From NCBI GenBank assembly GCA_027318945.1, contig DAHVOF010000034.1, positions 1 to 6,261 of the forward strand: a stretch of 6,261 nucleotides of DNA. The letters are read 5' to 3'. A program made the translations under genes and the position numbers. Of this stretch, positions 1 to 6,166 are shown in pieces (positions within the stretch are counted from its first letter, which is position 1; every line of letters begins with the position of its first letter). The notes under the pieces were generated by a model. That model did no database searches. It was not told the DNA's origin and worked only from the letters and a program-made list of their open reading frames with translations. The stretch comes from Actinomycetota bacterium (GTDB taxonomy: Bacteria > Actinomycetota > Acidimicrobiia > Acidimicrobiales > Acidimicrobiaceae).

Positions 1-51
1 TTTGGCTTTGGAGGCCACAACGGTTCGATTGTTATGGCTCCATTAGACTGA
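1..51 (+). CDS. fabF: Beta-ketoacyl-ACP synthase II (FabF/KAS II), C-terminal end only
   Basis: Frame 1 from the first base reads FGFGGHNGSIVMAPLD and stops at TGA (49-51). FGFGG(T/H)NGS is the C-terminal glycine-rich loop of the FabF/KAS II condensing enzymes. E. coli FabF ends in nearly the same way, and this loop carries the gatekeeper phenylalanine next to the active site. Family knowledge: the enzyme is cytosolic and elongates acyl-ACP with malonyl-ACP in fatty acid synthesis. Only 16 codons are visible, so the catalytic Cys-His-His triad lies outside the window, and a related condensing enzyme (FabB or a polyketide-type KS) cannot be excluded. A strong terminator hairpin follows 15 bases later, so this is probably the last gene of its transcript. 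Confidence 0.8.
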   Translation, partial: FGFGGHNGSIVMAPLD

Positions 52-66
52 ATTCCCAATTTTCTC

Positions 67-103
67 ATGGCAAGAGGGGGCCGACTCGGCCCCCTCTTGC
101 CAT
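67..103 (+). terminator. Strong hairpin terminator after fabF
   Basis: Bases 67-83 and 87-103 are perfect reverse complements (17 bp, including a GGGGGCC/GGCCCCC core) around a 3-base loop ACT. Only three T's follow (103-105), so the U-tract is short, but such a long GC-rich stem directly behind a stop codon is typical of an intrinsic terminator. The opposite strand has no T-run, so it probably acts only on + strand transcription from fabF and insulates the kinase gene downstream. Confidence 0.85.
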
Positions 104-196
104 TTCAGTCACATAAGACGGCCCTGAACAGCTAGGGGCAAGTCAATTTGTATTGAACTAGATTGTGTACCAATACCAAGTTAAATACGGATAATA

Positions 197-1837
197 ATGT
201 CAACCAGCGAGTCTTCTACGAACGTATTTCCACCCGACCGGGAGTTCGGTGCTTTTTCTAGCAATCCCCCTTGGCTGATCGATACTCAGGAGATTGAGTG
301 GCTTTCTTCGATCGATAGCTTCCGAAAGGAATCCCGACAAGTAGTTCCACAACTTATTAAAAGAAAGCGTTTCCCGCCTGGTTTAAGAATTCTCACAACC
401 GCGTACTACCTTGGAGGAGCGCTGATCACTTGGAGACTCTTCGATCGACGCCGCTCACACGAATACTCCCGCGTTGGCCTTGCCCGGCGCCTTAGAAACT
501 CCTTTGAAAGGCTTGGTCCCACTTACATTAAGCTGGGACAGATCATCTCCAGCGGAGAGGGTATATTCCCTACCGAACTGGTAGATCAATTCAAATCACT
601 CCGCGACCAAGTGGCACCCGAAAGGTTCGATGTTGTCAGGACGACAATCGAAACTGAACTTGGATCTAATCTCGAAACGATATTTTCCGAGTTCGACCAG
701 AGTGCACTTGCCGCGGCATCCATTGCCCAAGTATATAAAGCACGCCTTCGCAGCGGAGAACCTGTCGTTGTAAAGGTTCAGCGATCCAAAATTGACCGAA
801 CTGTCCGCGATGATCTCGCAGCAATGAGTTATTTTGCGCCAGCACTTATCGGCCGGATTCCGGTTGCATCCCTCGCAAATCCTCCAGCACTTGTAGAGCT
901 GTTTGCGGAAACGATTGTCGAAGAGCTCGACTTCAGACTCGAAGCTTGCAATATGCTCGACATTGCGCACATTCTCCACGAAACTAACCAAACTGCCCTG
1001 GTCGTTCCCCGTCCCCATCCCCGTTATGTCACGCGGAAAGTTCTCGTGATGGAGGAGCTTTCAGGATTTCCATGGGATAACGTCGCAGACATACGGGCGG
1101 CAGGAGTTGACACATCGGAGGTAATTCGTTCCGCAATGATCGCTTTCATGGAGGGCGCTGTCATTTATGGGATATTTCACGGTGACCTTCATGGTGGAAA
1201 TCTTTTGGTGCAGTCCGATGGGGTAGTCGCCCTCCTGGACTACGGAATGACCGGGCGACTTACCGAAAACAACCGACAGGCCTTCTTGAAGCTTCTCCTA
1301 GGAGGCACAATCAACGATGTCAGGGCCCAAGTCGGAGCCCTGCGTGATCTCGGAGCACTTCCACCCGACACAGATTTAGAAGAGGTTATAGCAGACCTCG
1401 GACTTGAGGGTCCACCGATCGACCCCATGAAATTAGCCCCTGAGGAACTTACCGCTCAGGTGCGTGAAATCACGAAGGCGCTTTTAGGCTACGGCGCAAA
1501 GATGCCCAAGGAACTCATGCTCTTTATCAAAGACATGCTGTTTCTCGATTCCTCGATGTCCAAGTATGCCCCCGACGTAAACATATTTTCCGAAATTATG
1601 CACCTCGCCGAGTACTTTACGAGCAAGCACGGAGAAAAAATTGCCGCTGACGTTGGTATCGACCCCCGTCTCGTAACAGTTGACCTAGCTAGCATTCGGG
1701 GATCCCTAGGGCTAGAAGCCTCGGTCGAACAGATTACTTACAAAGAGCTGCATCAGAGGCGGGAATTAATACGAAAACGAATGCAGAATAAGGAACGGCA
1801 ACGACAACGCAGAAGTCAAGTCTTTCGACGGAAATGA
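197..1837 (+). CDS. ABC1/AarF/UbiB-family atypical kinase-like protein
   Basis: This 546-residue protein carries the full set of ABC1/AarF/UbiB hallmarks. These are the KxGQ motif (K112-Q115, in KLGQIISS), the alanine-rich nucleotide loop AAASIAQVY (172-180), the invariant lysine in VVVK (about 193), EELDFRLEA (242-250), the catalytic loop FHGDLHGGN (327-335, D330 and N335) and a DFG-equivalent DYG (348-350). Family knowledge: these are membrane-associated atypical kinases/ATPases linked to quinone or isoprenoid-lipid metabolism. The substrate cannot be told here, so ubiB is not assigned. The N-terminal ~60 residues look unconserved. A weakly hydrophobic stretch (about 65-81) precedes the domain. 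The C-terminus is a very basic tail (about 519-546) instead of the transmembrane helices of proteobacterial UbiB. The ATG at 197 has only a weak GGA upstream (189-191), so the start is less certain than the gene. Confidence 0.93.
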   Translation: MSTSESSTNVFPPDREFGAFSSNPPWLIDTQEIEWLSSIDSFRKESRQVVPQLIKRKRFPPGLRILTTAYYLGGALITWRLFDRRRSHEYSRVGLARRLRNSFERLGPTYIKLGQIISSGEGIFPTELVDQFKSLRDQVAPERFDVVRTTIETELGSNLETIFSEFDQSALAAASIAQVYKARLRSGEPVVVKVQRSKIDRTVRDDLAAMSYFAPALIGRIPVASLANPPALVELFAETIVEELDFRLEACNMLDIAHILHETNQTALVVPRPHPRYVTRKVLVMEELSGFPWDNVADIRAAGVDTSEVIRSAMIAFMEGAVIYGIFHGDLHGGNLLVQSDGVVALLDYGMTGRLTENNRQAFLKLLLGGTINDVRAQVGALRDLGALPPDTDLEEVIADLGLEGPPIDPMKLAPEELTAQVREITKALLGYGAKMPKELMLFIKDMLFLDSSMSKYAPDVNIFSEIMHLAEYFTSKHGEKIAADVGIDPRLVTVDLASIRGSLGLEASVEQITYKELHQRRELIRKRMQNKERQRQRRSQVFRRK

Positions 1838-1895
1838 CTTCAACTTCTTCTGTGGGTAAAAATATCGCAAATGACTCAGCCGTAAGGGCGCAGTA

Positions 1896-1931
1896 GTTTC
1901 ATACCCCCACCGGTATGCTAGAATAAAAGTT
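1896..1931 (+). promoter_or_regulatory. Predicted extended -10 promoter of the DUF302 gene
   Basis: TGCTAGAAT (1916-1924) fits an extended -10 element, with TG, one base, then TAGAAT, which matches TATAAT at five of six positions. The hexamer 17 bases upstream (GTTTCA, 1896-1901) is a poor -35, which an extended -10 can tolerate. Transcription would begin near 1931, giving a leader of about 27 bases that contains the Shine-Dalgarno. No terminator is visible between the kinase gene and here, so read-through from the kinase gene is also possible. Confidence 0.5.
1900..1917. promoter_or_regulatory. Inverted repeat in promoter spacer, possible CsoR-type operator
   Basis: CATACC (1900-1905) and GGTATG (1912-1917) are perfect inverted arms around CCCACC, giving an ATACCCCC...GGTAT core. 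The repeat fills the space between the -35 and -10 elements of the predicted promoter, where a bound repressor would block RNA polymerase. AT-flanked C-run/G-run palindromes of this kind resemble operators of the CsoR/RcnR (DUF156) copper- and metal-sensing repressors. No such regulator is encoded in the window, so the assignment is inference from shape and location. Confidence 0.4.
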
Positions 1932-1957
1932 CTCTCATCTAGAAGCGAGGTAGAGTA

Positions 1958-2329
1958 ATGGCACTCTCCAAAACGATCAATAAGCCTTTGGACCAAGCGA
2001 GGACCGCAATTACTGAATCGCTATCCAAATCAGGTTTTGGCGTGCTCACCGAGATCGACGTTGCTGCCACCCTCAAATCGAAAATCAACGTGGACCGCGA
2101 ACCTTTGGTGATTTTGGGAGCGTGCAACCCACATCTTGCAAACGAGGCTCTTACAGCCGACGTCTCGTTTGCCCTCTGGATGCCTTGCAATGTCGTTCTG
2201 CAGAAGCAAGGTGATCAAACCAAGATCTCGATCATCGACCCTCACGAAATCATCAGCGACGAATCGATGAAACCCTTGGCTGACAAAGCCGAGAAACTCT
2301 TAGCCGAGGCTCTGGATCGAACTGTCTAA
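1958..2329 (+). CDS. DUF302 domain protein
   Basis: This 123-residue protein is essentially one DUF302 domain (TT1751-like alpha/beta fold). It shows GFGVLTEIDV (26-35), the lysine-containing TLKSKI segment (39-43), ILGACNP (52-58), MPCNVV (75-80) and a late IIDP (92-95), ending in a helical region. C56 and C77, in the two most conserved motifs, are the obvious candidate ligand or redox residues. The biochemical function of DUF302 is not established. It is often found with metal- or sulfur-related genes, but nothing beside it here confirms that. No signal peptide or membrane segment is seen, so it should be cytosolic. The ATG at 1958 is well supported: GCGAGG (1945-1950) lies 7 bases upstream and the conserved domain begins within the first 30 residues. 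It has its own predicted promoter and operator-like repeat. Confidence 0.9.
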   Translation: MALSKTINKPLDQARTAITESLSKSGFGVLTEIDVAATLKSKINVDREPLVILGACNPHLANEALTADVSFALWMPCNVVLQKQGDQTKISIIDPHEIISDESMKPLADKAEKLLAEALDRTV

Positions 2330-2633
2330 GGATCAGCCTGCTCGGTTACACATGCATCCCCAAGTCCGCCGGCCTTTGACGGTGCGAACGCAATCTCCGA
2401 ATGCCGTATTTTTCGGCGTAAACGCGGCACAACTTATGATACCTCACCCACCTTTTCCTGACAACGATGAAGACCAAGCGTCGATTTTGTCCGATAACTC
2501 TAACTCGGGGCAGCTATGCATCGCGCAAGTTAGTCCGCGATATCGAGCATTGAAACGGTTCCGAGCCTAAAGAATCAAAAATCCAACTTGGCAGATCAGC
2601 TTGCGATTATACTTCGAGTATCCTGCTGGCAGG
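2330..2633. other. Convergent intergenic region without a convincing gene
   Basis: This stretch separates the stops of the DUF302 gene (+) and trpA (-). A 72-codon open frame at 2352-2570 (+) has no Shine-Dalgarno, no recognisable domain and a low-complexity-looking product, so I do not call it. Two small inverted repeats sit directly behind trpA: CCTGC-TG-GCAGG (2622-2633) and ATACT-TCG-AGTAT (2609-2621). A five-T run on the minus strand (2577-2581) follows a weak CCAA-C-TTGG repeat (2583-2591). Together these might slow transcription out of the trp operon, but no canonical terminator is present for either gene. Confidence 0.6.
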
Positions 2634-3425
2634 TCAACCGAAACTATCCAGTCCCCTGCGCAACTCACTAACAAACTCGAATGCGACTTCCGCCCCACCA
2701 CCTTGGACCAACCTCCTCACCAAGGCTGAGCCAACAATTACACCGTCAGCGACGTTTGAAACCTCGATGGCCTGCTGTGCATTCGACACCCCAATGCCAA
2801 TAAGAACAGGCTTTTCCGTACATGCCTTGAGCCTCCGAGCTATATCCGACGCAGAGTCCGCAAGCGACAGCCTTTCACCTGTAACTCCCATTAATCCAAT
2901 CCCATAAACAAATCCGCGAGAGGCGTCCGCAATACGCTTGAGCCGATCAGGATGAGTCGTCGGTGCTGCCAGAAGCACGTTTTCTACGCCATTTTCATCG
3001 GCAATCCGCATCCAGTCGGCTGCTTCGTCAAGCTGAAGATCCGGGATTATGGAGGCGGCAACTCCGCAATCGGCCAAGACGCTCGCAAATCGCTCGTGAC
3101 CTGCGTGATGGACTATGTTGTAGTAAGTCATCGCCGCTATGGGCGCGGCAAACGACGCATGGCGGATCTCAGCAAAGATGCTCCAAGGCGTAGCCCCCGA
3201 CTCAAGTGCTCGCTGGGAAGCCTCCTGAATAACGGGACCGTCCATGATGGGGTCTGAAAATGGAATCCCCACTTCGACTGCATCTGCTCCTGCCTCGATT
3301 ATTGCGTGTACTACCTCAACCCAATTATCGAAACCACCGCAGACGTAGGGAACAAGAAGTTTTTTTCCATTCCTCTTTTTCTCCGACAGGTTCTTCTCTA
3401 AAGCCCCAAAAGACCCTTGCTCCAC
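2634..3425 (-). CDS. trpA: Tryptophan synthase alpha chain
   Basis: TrpA cleaves indole-3-glycerol phosphate to indole and glyceraldehyde 3-phosphate, and passes indole through a tunnel to TrpB in the alpha2-beta2 complex. The 263-residue TIM barrel has the usual family length. Catalytic Glu and Asp are present as E51 in VEVGIPFSDP and D62 in PIMDGP. Phosphate-binding loops are GLMGVTGER (177-185) and VGSALV (231-236), and the IIPDL strand (126-130) is also present. The GTG start at 3425 overlaps the trpB stop by one base (TAGTG). It is preceded by a strong GGGGGAGAG Shine-Dalgarno (3432-3440), which fixes the start and indicates translation coupled to trpB. It is the last trp gene of the operon. 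Confidence 0.97.
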   Translation of the reverse strand: MEQGSFGALEKNLSEKKRNGKKLLVPYVCGGFDNWVEVVHAIIEAGADAVEVGIPFSDPIMDGPVIQEASQRALESGATPWSIFAEIRHASFAAPIAAMTYYNIVHHAGHERFASVLADCGVAASIIPDLQLDEAADWMRIADENGVENVLLAAPTTHPDRLKRIADASRGFVYGIGLMGVTGERLSLADSASDIARRLKACTEKPVLIGIGVSNAQQAIEVSNVADGVIVGSALVRRLVQGGGAEVAFEFVSELRRGLDSFG

Positions 3426-4600
3426 TAGATGCTCTCCCCCAGTATCTGCGCTACCGTCTCCGCATCCTTATCGCCTCGCCCAGACATCGTTACCAACACG
3501 GTAGATCCACGCGGTATCTCCTTGCCTGCCTCTCGTATTACGTATGCGATCGCATGCGCGGGCTCTAGCGCCGGAATTATCCCCTCAAGCCTCGACAATA
3601 GCTGAAGCGCACCTAAAACTTCCTCGTCGTTAGCGGTTGAATAACGTGCCCTCCCGATAGATGCGAGGTAAGAGTGCTCCGGACCAACCCCAGGATAGTC
3701 AAGACCGGCCGAAATCGAATGTGCTTCCAGAATCTGGCCCACGTCGTCCTGAAGCAAGTTAGAACGTGATCCATGCACCACTCCAGGTATACCTCGATTG
3801 ATAGCGGCCCCACCCTCAGGCTCAACTCCGATAAGCTGGGCACGTGTATCGGCAAATCCCGCAAAAGTCCCAGCGGCGTTAGAGCCGCCACCTACGCAAG
3901 CAACCACGAAATCCGGTACCTCCCCGCCCAGCAAATCCTGCACCTGGACTAAAGCCTCATCACCCACTATCCTCTGGAACTCCCTAACCATATAGGGGTA
4001 AGGATGCGGCCCCATCACTGATCCTATGCAATAATGTGTCGTATCGACGGAGGCCACCCATTCCCGCATCGCCTCATTTATCGCATCCTTCAAGGTTCGC
4101 GAACCCGACGTCACCGGAATAACAGAAGCACCAAGCAGCTTCATCCTGAAGACATTCAAGGCTTGCCTCGCCACATCAATCTCGCCCATAAAGACTGTGC
4201 ATTCCAATCCCATCAGTGCCGCCGCAGTGGCGGTGGCTACTCCATGTTGGCCAGCACCCGTCTCCGCTATGAGTCTGCTCTTGCCCATTCGCTTCGTAAG
4301 CAAAGCCTGGCCCACGACGTTATTTATCTTGTGACTCCCCGTGTGGGCGAGATCCTCGCGCTTCAGAAATACGCGAACACCAAGTTTCTCTGAAAACCTG
4401 CGCACCTCTGTTACTGGCGTAGGTCTTCCGCCATACTCTGTCAAAATCGTCCGATACTGGTCAACAAATCGTGGATCCGACCACGCGCTGGTGAATACTT
4501 CCTCGAGCTGGACACATGCGGGAATTAGCGATTCGGGAACGTATCGTCCCCCGAACTCGCCGAAGCGGCCAGTCTCTGAAGGTGGACCCATTATTGTCAA
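3425..4600 (-). CDS. trpB: Tryptophan synthase beta chain (PLP-dependent)
   Basis: TrpB condenses indole with L-serine to make L-tryptophan, using pyridoxal phosphate. Numbering from the TTG at 4600 (391 residues), the PLP lysine is K91 in HTGSHKINN, the catalytic Glu is E113 in ETGAGQHG, the PLP phosphate loop is GGGSNAAG (237-244), and GLDYPGVGPEH (299-309) and SGRGDKD (373-379) are conserved. It is a standard TrpB1 partnered with the adjacent trpA. Start choice: GGGAGGA (4607-4613) is 6 bases from TTG 4600, an optimal spacing, while the ATG at 4591 is about 16 bases from the SD core. The TTG at 4615 lies at the SD itself and cannot use it. The preferred TTG shares TTGA with the trpF stop, so translation is coupled. 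If the ATG is used, the product is three residues shorter; the catalytic domain is unaffected. Confidence 0.96.
   Translation of the reverse strand: MTIMGPPSETGRFGEFGGRYVPESLIPACVQLEEVFTSAWSDPRFVDQYRTILTEYGGRPTPVTEVRRFSEKLGVRVFLKREDLAHTGSHKINNVVGQALLTKRMGKSRLIAETGAGQHGVATATAAALMGLECTVFMGEIDVARQALNVFRMKLLGASVIPVTSGSRTLKDAINEAMREWVASVDTTHYCIGSVMGPHPYPYMVREFQRIVGDEALVQVQDLLGGEVPDFVVACVGGGSNAAGTFAGFADTRAQLIGVEPEGGAAINRGIPGVVHGSRSNLLQDDVGQILEAHSISAGLDYPGVGPEHSYLASIGRARYSTANDEEVLGALQLLSRLEGIIPALEPAHAIAYVIREAGKEIPRGSTVLVTMSGRGDKDAETVAQILGESI
3432..3440 (-). promoter_or_regulatory. Ribosome binding site for trpA
   Basis: GGGGGAGAG on the minus strand lies inside the last codons of trpB. Its GGAG core ends 8 bases before the GTG at 3425. 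It supports a GTG start that overlaps the trpB stop. Confidence 0.75.
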
Positions 4601-5328
4601 AGTTCTTCCTCCCAATCGAAAACCCCGTCAAGTTTCCTCTCCAATATTGCGCTCTTGCGCGAGATGAGATCTTGTAAAAACGGGTTAACCCCAGAATCTT
4701 CGTTACGATCAGCTCCGTGCACCAGCAAGAGAGCCTCTCGAGATTTTGAAATAAATGCCCTGAGCTTTGCTGGATCCTTCTTGCCTGGTTTCGCCTCGAC
4801 TCCGGAAGACACATCCACGCCAAACGGCCGCACAACCCGCACGGCTTCTTCAATATTGTCAGGTCGCAACCCTCCGGCAAGAATGATTCGTATTCGGGCA
4901 GACTGCCCTTCGATCGCAGTCCAGGCAAAGCCACTCCCAGATCCGGGGCTTTCTGAATCGACGAGAATCGCGCTCGCTTTATATTCCGCGAGCCTTGCTA
5001 CCGGAATCGAGCTTCCTGAAAAGCCCTTCAAGACAATCGGTACCCTTTCCGATACATATTCGACATTGACCGGACCTTCAGATCCGTGTAACTGTGCGCC
5101 GGTGAGCCCGATCTCATGAACGGTTCTCACCACAGATTCCGGCCTTTCGTTCACAAACACTCCAATTGTGACGACGCCTGAAGGCAGCTGCTTCACTATC
5201 TCCTTGACCTGTTCCATGCTTACTTGCCTAACAGAAGGGGCAAAAACAAACCCCACCGCATCCGCACCTAGAGCAACCGACAGGAGAGCATCGCCCAAGT
5301 TTGTTATTCCACAAATCTTTACGAACAT
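4597..5328 (-). CDS. trpF: Phosphoribosylanthranilate isomerase with C-terminal extension
   Basis: TrpF isomerises N-(5-phosphoribosyl)anthranilate to CdRP by an Amadori rearrangement. The general base is C6 in VKICGIT (3-9) and the general acid is D124 in ILVDSE. QLHG (79-82), AGGLRPDNI (151-159) and DVSSGVE (172-178) are the conserved strands and phosphate loops of the barrel, and GKKDPAKLRAFI (182-193) is the usual last helix. Family members normally end near residue 200-210. This one continues to 243 with a charged, predicted helical tail ending WEEEL. The tail is in frame, with no sign of a frameshift, and its last codons hold the trpB ribosome binding site. The ATG directly follows the trpC stop (TAG|ATG) and has AGGAG 10 bases upstream. 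Confidence 0.95.
   Translation of the reverse strand: MFVKICGITNLGDALLSVALGADAVGFVFAPSVRQVSMEQVKEIVKQLPSGVVTIGVFVNERPESVVRTVHEIGLTGAQLHGSEGPVNVEYVSERVPIVLKGFSGSSIPVARLAEYKASAILVDSESPGSGSGFAWTAIEGQSARIRIILAGGLRPDNIEEAVRVVRPFGVDVSSGVEAKPGKKDPAKLRAFISKSREALLLVHGADRNEDSGVNPFLQDLISRKSAILERKLDGVFDWEEEL
4607..4613 (-). promoter_or_regulatory. Ribosome binding site deciding the trpB start
   Basis: GGGAGGA on the minus strand lies in the final codons of trpF (those for its acidic WEEEL end). Its GGAGG core (4608-4612) sits 7 bases upstream of TTG 4600 but 16 bases upstream of ATG 4591, favouring the rare TTG as initiator. Confidence 0.65.
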
Positions 5329-6117
5329 CTAACTTCCGCTCCTGCCGGCGTCAAGCAACCCCAGAAGGGTTTGCCCCGGATGAGTTGACCTAACAAGCAC
5401 CTCACCGACCAAGGCCGCATTGTAACCAGCTTTTGCCAGCATCTGCATCTGTTTTCCACTAGATATGCCGGACTCGCACACCTTGACGACCCCAGAACTA
5501 AATAGCTTCGCCATCTCCGCCGCCTTTTGAGTGTCGACCTCGAAGGTGAAAAGATTGCGCTGGTTCACGCCAACAAGGTCAGCGCCGACATCATTTGCTC
5601 TTGCCAGCTCACCTTCATCATGAACTTCCACAAGAACATCAAGCCCGACTTCAAGAGCTAGACCATGGAGATCCGCAAGCTCTCGCTGAGAAAGGGCTGC
5701 GACTATCAACAACACCGCGTCTGCACCATTGATCCTCGCGTCGATAACGTCATTGGCGCAAACCGTGAAATCCTTCCTCAGCAAAGGAATTTGAACATTC
5801 CGCCTAACCTGCCTCAGATCTTCCAAAGAACCAGCAAAATAGTTTTCATCCGTCAACACGCTTATGCAACTTGCCCCAAATGCTTCGTATGATTTGGCCT
5901 GCGACACCGAATCCAATGCGACGTTCAGCTCGCCCTTTGATGGTGACCTTCTCTTGATCTCCGCTATGATCGACACACCGCTACCCAACAGCGCTTTTCG
6001 GAATCCAAGGCATGGTTCCGTGTCGAGCGCCTTCAGCCACAGATCTCGGGTACTTCGTAAATCTGTACGGGCGCGCTCCCTGTGGTCTTCAATGATTTTA
6101 TCGAGGTAAGTTGGCAT
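5329..6117 (-). CDS. trpC: Indole-3-glycerol phosphate synthase
   Basis: TrpC closes the indole ring, converting CdRP to indole-3-glycerol phosphate with loss of CO2 and water. The 262-residue single-domain TIM barrel shows the N-terminal YLDKIIEDHR helix, E53 and K55 in IIAEIKRRSPSKG, the general-acid lysine K115 in LLRKDF, E164 in VLVEVH, N185 in GVNQRNL, E215-S216 in VCESGIS, and the phosphate loop GEVLVR (238-243). All equivalents of the known catalytic residues are present. It is a stand-alone enzyme, not the TrpC-TrpF fusion of enteric bacteria. The ATG at 6117 has no usable Shine-Dalgarno (only GAG touching the ATG), and an in-frame TAA at 6124-6126 rules out an upstream start. It heads the visible trpCFBA set. 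Confidence 0.97.
   Translation of the reverse strand: MPTYLDKIIEDHRERARTDLRSTRDLWLKALDTEPCLGFRKALLGSGVSIIAEIKRRSPSKGELNVALDSVSQAKSYEAFGASCISVLTDENYFAGSLEDLRQVRRNVQIPLLRKDFTVCANDVIDARINGADAVLLIVAALSQRELADLHGLALEVGLDVLVEVHDEGELARANDVGADLVGVNQRNLFTFEVDTQKAAEMAKLFSSGVVKVCESGISSGKQMQMLAKAGYNAALVGEVLVRSTHPGQTLLGLLDAGRSGS
5339..5343 (-). promoter_or_regulatory. Ribosome binding site for trpF
   Basis: AGGAG on the minus strand, within the trpC codons for its terminal GRSGS residues, ends 10 bases before the trpF ATG. Since that ATG abuts the trpC stop, terminating ribosomes can re-initiate there. Confidence 0.6.
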
Positions 6118-6166
6118 CTCGAATTAGATTTTATTAGCCGATACGTCCCAAGAAGGCAGCTGGCGC

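Noticed and set aside
141..159. Imperfect inverted repeat AGTCAAT-TTGT-ATTGAACT upstream of the kinase gene
   Set aside because: Only five contiguous arm base pairs (TCAAT/ATTGA) in AT-rich sequence; no promoter could be placed around it, so it may be chance.
190..195. GATAAT as a -10 element of the kinase gene
   Set aside because: It ends one base before the ATG, which would put the transcription start inside the coding region; no -35 at suitable spacing.
596..1018. 140-codon minus-strand open frame inside the kinase gene
   Set aside because: It lies entirely within a strongly conserved ABC1 domain on the other strand, and its product shows no family motif; it is a shadow frame.
2404..2417. 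GCCG-TATTTTT-CGGC as a terminator of the DUF302 gene
   Set aside because: Only a 4-bp stem with a 7-base loop containing the T's; no T-run follows the stem.
2352..2570. 72-codon open frame on the + strand in the trpA/DUF302 intergenic region
   Set aside because: No Shine-Dalgarno ahead of the ATG, no recognisable motif, and composition like translated non-coding sequence; position between two convergent stops also argues against it.
4461..4934. 157-codon minus-strand open frame overlapping trpF and trpB
   Set aside because: It is out of frame with two confidently identified trp genes and its product has no recognisable domain.
6118..6166. Tryptophan attenuator or T-box in the trpC leader
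   Set aside because: The 49-base gap has no Trp-codon-rich leader peptide, no terminator hairpin with T-run and no T-box-like sequence; it is too short for either device.
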